A stretch of 7,797 bases of DNA, from assembly GCA_036003885.1 (NCBI GenBank), contig DASYSA010000328.1, positions 1 to 7,797 on the forward strand. The letters are read 5' to 3'. Numbering within the stretch: the first letter of the stretch is position 1; the number at the start of each line of letters is the position of its first letter. The translations under genes were made by a program, and so were the position numbers. This document shows, piece after piece, positions 6,301 to 7,797 of this stretch. The notes below the pieces were generated by a model. It saw only the letters and a list, made by a program, of their open reading frames with translations. It made no database searches and was not told the origin of the DNA. The DNA comes from DASYSA01 sp036003885 (lineage in GTDB: Bacteria; Acidobacteriota; Blastocatellia; UBA7656).

Positions 6301-6735
6301 CCGTGCTTGAAATGTCACATGACCGGCGATGCGGGGCACGACGCGAAGGCGTCCGCTCCGAACTTCCTGCTCGCCCGAGAGCGCTTGAAGCCCGATTGGA
6401 CCAAGCGCTGGGTCGTCGATCCTCAGTTGATCAGTCCCGGCACGTCGATGCCTTCGGGCCTGTTCAATCGCGACGTGGACCGCGATCGCTTTGTGGTGAA
6501 TGGAGTCGACTTGCCGGCGTTCAAGACTTACGAGAAGGACCACGTGTCATTGCTGGTTCGCTATATGTTCCAGATCACGGCAGACGAGCAGAAGCGGCTG
6601 GGTACTGGTGGTTCCTCGGGTGCAACCGCGGCGCCGGCGGCTGCAGCCGCGCCAGCAAAAACATCGTTGCTCCGCGACAGAGGGCAACAACCGAGGCGAC
6701 GGCAGCCGAACATCGCGGCGATTCGTACTCAGTAG
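3334..6735 (+). CDS. membrane-anchored octaheme cytochrome c of the bc complex
   Basis: This very large cytochrome c (1133 residues) probably replaces cytochrome c1/f, taking electrons from the Rieske protein on the periplasmic side. Order: a short cytoplasmic tail, one membrane helix (about 27-47), a charged helical, coiled-coil-like stalk (about 60-245), a triheme module with CESCH 264, CSTCH 307 and CNQCH 345, then five class I-type monoheme domains. Their heme motifs and likely Met ligands are CTGCH 373/M501, CLGCH 547/M643, CAGCH 694/M781, CMGCH 833/M937 and CLKCH 991/M1039. Most share a W-x-x-(D/N)P segment before an MP motif, which indicates internal duplication. The first three hemes lack MP partners and may use His (H291, H300, H325 and H330 are candidates). 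The first monoheme domain carries a helical insertion of about 70 residues. The tail from 1091 is Gly/Ala/Pro- then Arg-rich. GGAGG (3323-3327) precedes the ATG by 6 bases. Heme count and anchoring are read directly; the role comes from operon position and recalled similar proteins. Confidence 0.93.
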   Translation: MADTVESQQLEKRVDTPEPDPIADHSLSSLLLIFSLLLIGTLVWSLYDEVFGQRPWKTYQSSFVDLYTEKLNNELDPARERVAKVMASPEYQKLDEAYKDAVAAADSRLKEIAGETAAVDQKVSDITEPFQNARAWIAAKTYELETKAMDDRAGVRHQIEERKKEKIKITFHTAEGNTQEQSLDFNELQDLYNKLSEEKASLVAEQVQLSKPQGDAQKKLNDYLQDSVGGLTGQQVQGLIDKMNRFEYSIKQIHVTKGDLVDRCESCHLGAREPLKLTAEDMGGETAFVSHPDQELLKVHDPEQFGCSTCHGGNGRGTTSVEKAHGRYKHWLWPLYYKENIQAGCNQCHNKDRVTPMADVLNNGKNLFQIKGCTGCHRYEGFDRESEGIAGAFQEIKLLDMQRKEYMLAVNDIRDGSGDARARKLVANSDNLSVNQLAASVMQTVSHIDARIDELRIQSRHLLQDQKKVGPNLKEIKAKLQKDWIPAWLRDPQAFRPGTKMPSFRLEDEEIQAISAFLWQSAIDEKAPAQPQGDANRGKELFKVTGCLGCHSIDGKAIDLGDQPVGGHFAANLSRVGEKANYEYIVRWVHNPRQRLAPYSPTAKRDLTRDDYSKKSLPFLFDDEHTSSPIDGSEIQVQNMTVMPNFRLSDQDARDIATFLIGRKLREPRYPDASFMDNQSLKSRGEQLVKNYGCAGCHEIKGLEEEQRIGTELTPEGSKPIERLDFALLTEAAKKGEDPFTGEEEKRGSWYDHKGFFEHKLKSPGVYDKGKERPPEERLRMPNIYLEDADITALTTFLLGSVTSGLPESLRFNPVGQKKQVQDGGWVIQKYNCMGCHNVMVGQDSVLMGLELYQSADGKEQLPPRLTSEGARVDPNWLLRFLKDPSLSSGGASEQAAAKLAQHLTGGGPAAASGEASLGKQPGLNRNGVRSYLKVRMPTFNFSPNEVQALVNFFMGSSDQKMPYLPERLDPLTPDEQVMARAIFTSKAAPCLKCHMTGDAGHDAKASAPNFLLARERLKPDWTKRWVVDPQLISPGTSMPSGLFNRDVDRDRFVVNGVDLPAFKTYEKDHVSLLVRYMFQITADEQKRLGTGGSSGATAAPAAAAAPAKTSLLRDRGQQPRRRQPNIAAIRTQ

Positions 6736-6783
6736 CGACTCGTGACCCTGATCGCGTGGGGATGCCTTCACACGGGTGGCGCG

Positions 6784-6800
6784 GGCACCACAAAGGTGCC
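6784..6800 (+). other. hairpin after the cytochrome c gene
   Basis: GGCACC (6784-6789) and GGTGCC (6795-6800) form a perfect 6-bp stem with loop ACAAA, 49 bases after the cytochrome c stop. The following bases (ACAATGATCTG) are not U-rich, so this is at best a weak or factor-assisted terminator. It could reduce read-through into the lipoprotein gene. I see no convincing -35/-10 pair in this 134-bp spacer. Confidence 0.35.
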
Positions 6801-6839
6801 ACAATGATCTGTTTCGAAGAGTCGTTATACCGTTAATAG

Positions 6840-6854
6840 AGACTCCATGAGTCT
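6840..6854 (+). other. small hairpin before the lipoprotein ribosome binding site
   Basis: AGACTC (6840-6845) pairs with GAGTCT (6849-6854) around CAT. The stem ends two bases before the AAGGAG Shine-Dalgarno (6856-6861) and could affect initiation. It may be chance. Confidence 0.3.
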
Positions 6855-6869
6855 GAAGGAGAGAGAGCA

Positions 6870-7706
6870 ATGATAAAGAAGTTAGGCGGATTCACCCTAG
6901 CGCTCCTCGCGATTTTCCTGATATTCAGTTGCGGGCCAAACAAGAATGGGAACAAGAACAACAACACTGGTCCTAAGACACCCCCGTATTTCGCCACCGG
7001 CAACGAAGGCAGCATAACGGGCGTGGTCAAGTTCGACGGAACGCCTCCTGCGCCGAAGAGGATCGACATGAGCGGAGACGCCGTCTGCGCCGGTACACCG
7101 GGCGAGAAGACCACGGACGATGTCGCTGTTACAGATGGCAAGCTCGCGAACGTCCTCGTCTATGTCACAGGGGGGAAAATCGCCGATTTCAGTTTTCCTG
7201 TGCCGTCGGATCCCATCGTGCTCGACCAGCAGGGATGCCGTTATCATCCACGAGTCCTGGGAATCCAGGTCGGTCAGACCTTAAAGGTCACCAACAGCGA
7301 CGACACGAATCACAACATTCATCCAACCCCTGCCAAGAATGTTGAGTGGAATCAGTCTCAGGCGCCAAAAGGGCCGCCGATCGAGAAGAAGTTTAGCAAT
7401 CCAGAGGTTCTCATCCCGGTGAAGTGCAACCAGCACAACTGGATGAAAGCCCACGTTGGCGTGCTCAATCACCCCTTCTTCGCGGTAACTGCAAAGGATG
7501 GCACATTCACGATCAAGGGATTACCCCCAGGATCGTATACCCTCGTCGCCTGGCACGAGAGAGGCGACAAGGGCACTGAGAAGACAGCGTCGATCACCAT
7601 CGGAGCCAAGGAGACAAAGACTCAGGAGTTCACCTTTGGCGTCGGAGACGTGGCCTCCGCGGGTCCTACGCACTTGAAGGTCGAGACTGCCCTGATTCTG
7701 CCATAA
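6870..7706 (+). CDS. cupredoxin-like lipoprotein with carboxypeptidase-regulatory-like domain
   Basis: This is a predicted lipid-anchored periplasmic protein of 278 residues. It has a lipoprotein signal peptide (Lys3-Lys4, hydrophobic core, IFSC with C21 as the lipidated Cys), an Asn/Lys/Gly-rich linker (22-38), a cupredoxin-like region (about 47-200) and a carboxypeptidase regulatory-like beta domain (about 203-256, with DGTFTIKGLPPGSYTL). Candidate type 1 copper ligands are H148 (TNHNIH), C186, H189 and M192 in CNQHNWM. The C-x2-H-x2-M spacing is tighter than in plastocyanin (C-x2-H-x4-M), so the axial ligand is uncertain. C73 and C123 could form a disulfide. AAGGAG (6856-6861) lies 8 bases before the ATG. 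It follows the octaheme cytochrome by 134 bp and may share its transcript or have its own promoter. A role as electron acceptor for the bc complex is inferred from position; copper binding or an unrelated surface role remain possible. Confidence 0.82.
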   Translation: MIKKLGGFTLALLAIFLIFSCGPNKNGNKNNNTGPKTPPYFATGNEGSITGVVKFDGTPPAPKRIDMSGDAVCAGTPGEKTTDDVAVTDGKLANVLVYVTGGKIADFSFPVPSDPIVLDQQGCRYHPRVLGIQVGQTLKVTNSDDTNHNIHPTPAKNVEWNQSQAPKGPPIEKKFSNPEVLIPVKCNQHNWMKAHVGVLNHPFFAVTAKDGTFTIKGLPPGSYTLVAWHERGDKGTEKTASITIGAKETKTQEFTFGVGDVASAGPTHLKVETALILP

Positions 7707-7750
7707 CCCGATGGTGCCGCGTCACTGGCTCGGGATAGAAGGGAAGAAGT

Positions 7751-7797
7751 TTGAGAGATCAAAAGGGCATTGAAGAGAAGTGGCAGCCGAGCCCCAA
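7751..7797 (+). CDS. possible start of a further gene (TTG start, partial)
   Basis: An open frame starts at TTG 7751, 8 bases after AAGG (7739-7742), and stays open to the window edge, reading MRDQKGIEEKWQPSP. The IEEKWQ string recalls the beginning of class I aminoacyl-tRNA synthetases such as LeuS, but the expected following aromatic residues are not seen and fifteen codons cannot settle it. The 44-bp spacer before it holds a weak CCCGA/TCGGG stem (7707-7711 with 7730-7734) and no clear terminator. Confidence 0.25.
   Translation, partial: MRDQKGIEEKWQPSP

Noticed and set aside
6303..6836. Forward ORF overlapping the end of the cytochrome c gene
   Set aside because: Most of it is out of frame within the last heme domain of the real gene; it shows no family features. 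It is kept only as background for the possible tail frameshift.
6839..6858. Relic of the element 2/3 core (GAGACTC and CTGAAG strings)
   Set aside because: The two short strings occur in the reverse order to the core and are short enough to be chance.

Overview
This window holds one co-directional (+ strand) respiratory gene cluster: a Rieske/cytochrome b (bc-type quinol oxidase) complex with split cytochrome b, its large octaheme cytochrome c, and a cupredoxin-like lipoprotein. Base composition is moderately GC-rich and spacers are short. The best-fitting source is an Acidobacteriota-type bacterium (Blastocatellia-like), with Planctomycetota or a related phylum as alternatives. This rests on remembered family resemblance (split cytochrome b with a KAPWY motif, a giant multiheme c partner, a cupredoxin plus carboxypeptidase-regulatory-like lipoprotein) and is an inference, not a search result.

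Layout: 1-47 may be the 3' tail of an upstream gene. 48-165 is a large inverted repeat built of ACGTTTT heptamers. 166-392 holds a strong sigma70-like promoter (about 172-201) and a long leader with a GC-rich hairpin. The genes are Rieske Fe-S protein (393-1046), b6-like cytochrome b (1156-2124), subunit IV-like C-terminal cytochrome b (2250-3203), octaheme cytochrome c (3334-6735) and the cupredoxin lipoprotein (6870-7706). The last 47 bases may open a further gene from a TTG start.

How the genes work together: quinol (menaquinol or ubiquinol, not decidable here) would be oxidised at the Qo site formed by the two cytochrome b halves and the Rieske cluster. One electron recycles through the two b hemes and the other passes through the Rieske cluster to the membrane-anchored octaheme cytochrome, which replaces cytochrome c1/f. 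The lipoprotein next door is a plausible copper acceptor between that cytochrome and a terminal oxidase, but this link is inferred from position only. The layout resembles Firmicutes qcrABC, except that the subunit IV and cytochrome c parts of QcrC are separate genes and the cytochrome is greatly enlarged.

The most unusual signal is not protein-coding. Two inverted-repeat elements fill the spacers on both sides of the subunit IV gene (2125-2231 and 3203-3312), running from the stop codon almost to the next Shine-Dalgarno. They share an ungapped 46-bp core (36/46 identical), while their long complementary arms differ in sequence between elements yet match within each element. A third, arm-related element lies at 48-165. 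They look like a dispersed, structured intergenic repeat family inserted into a core energy operon.
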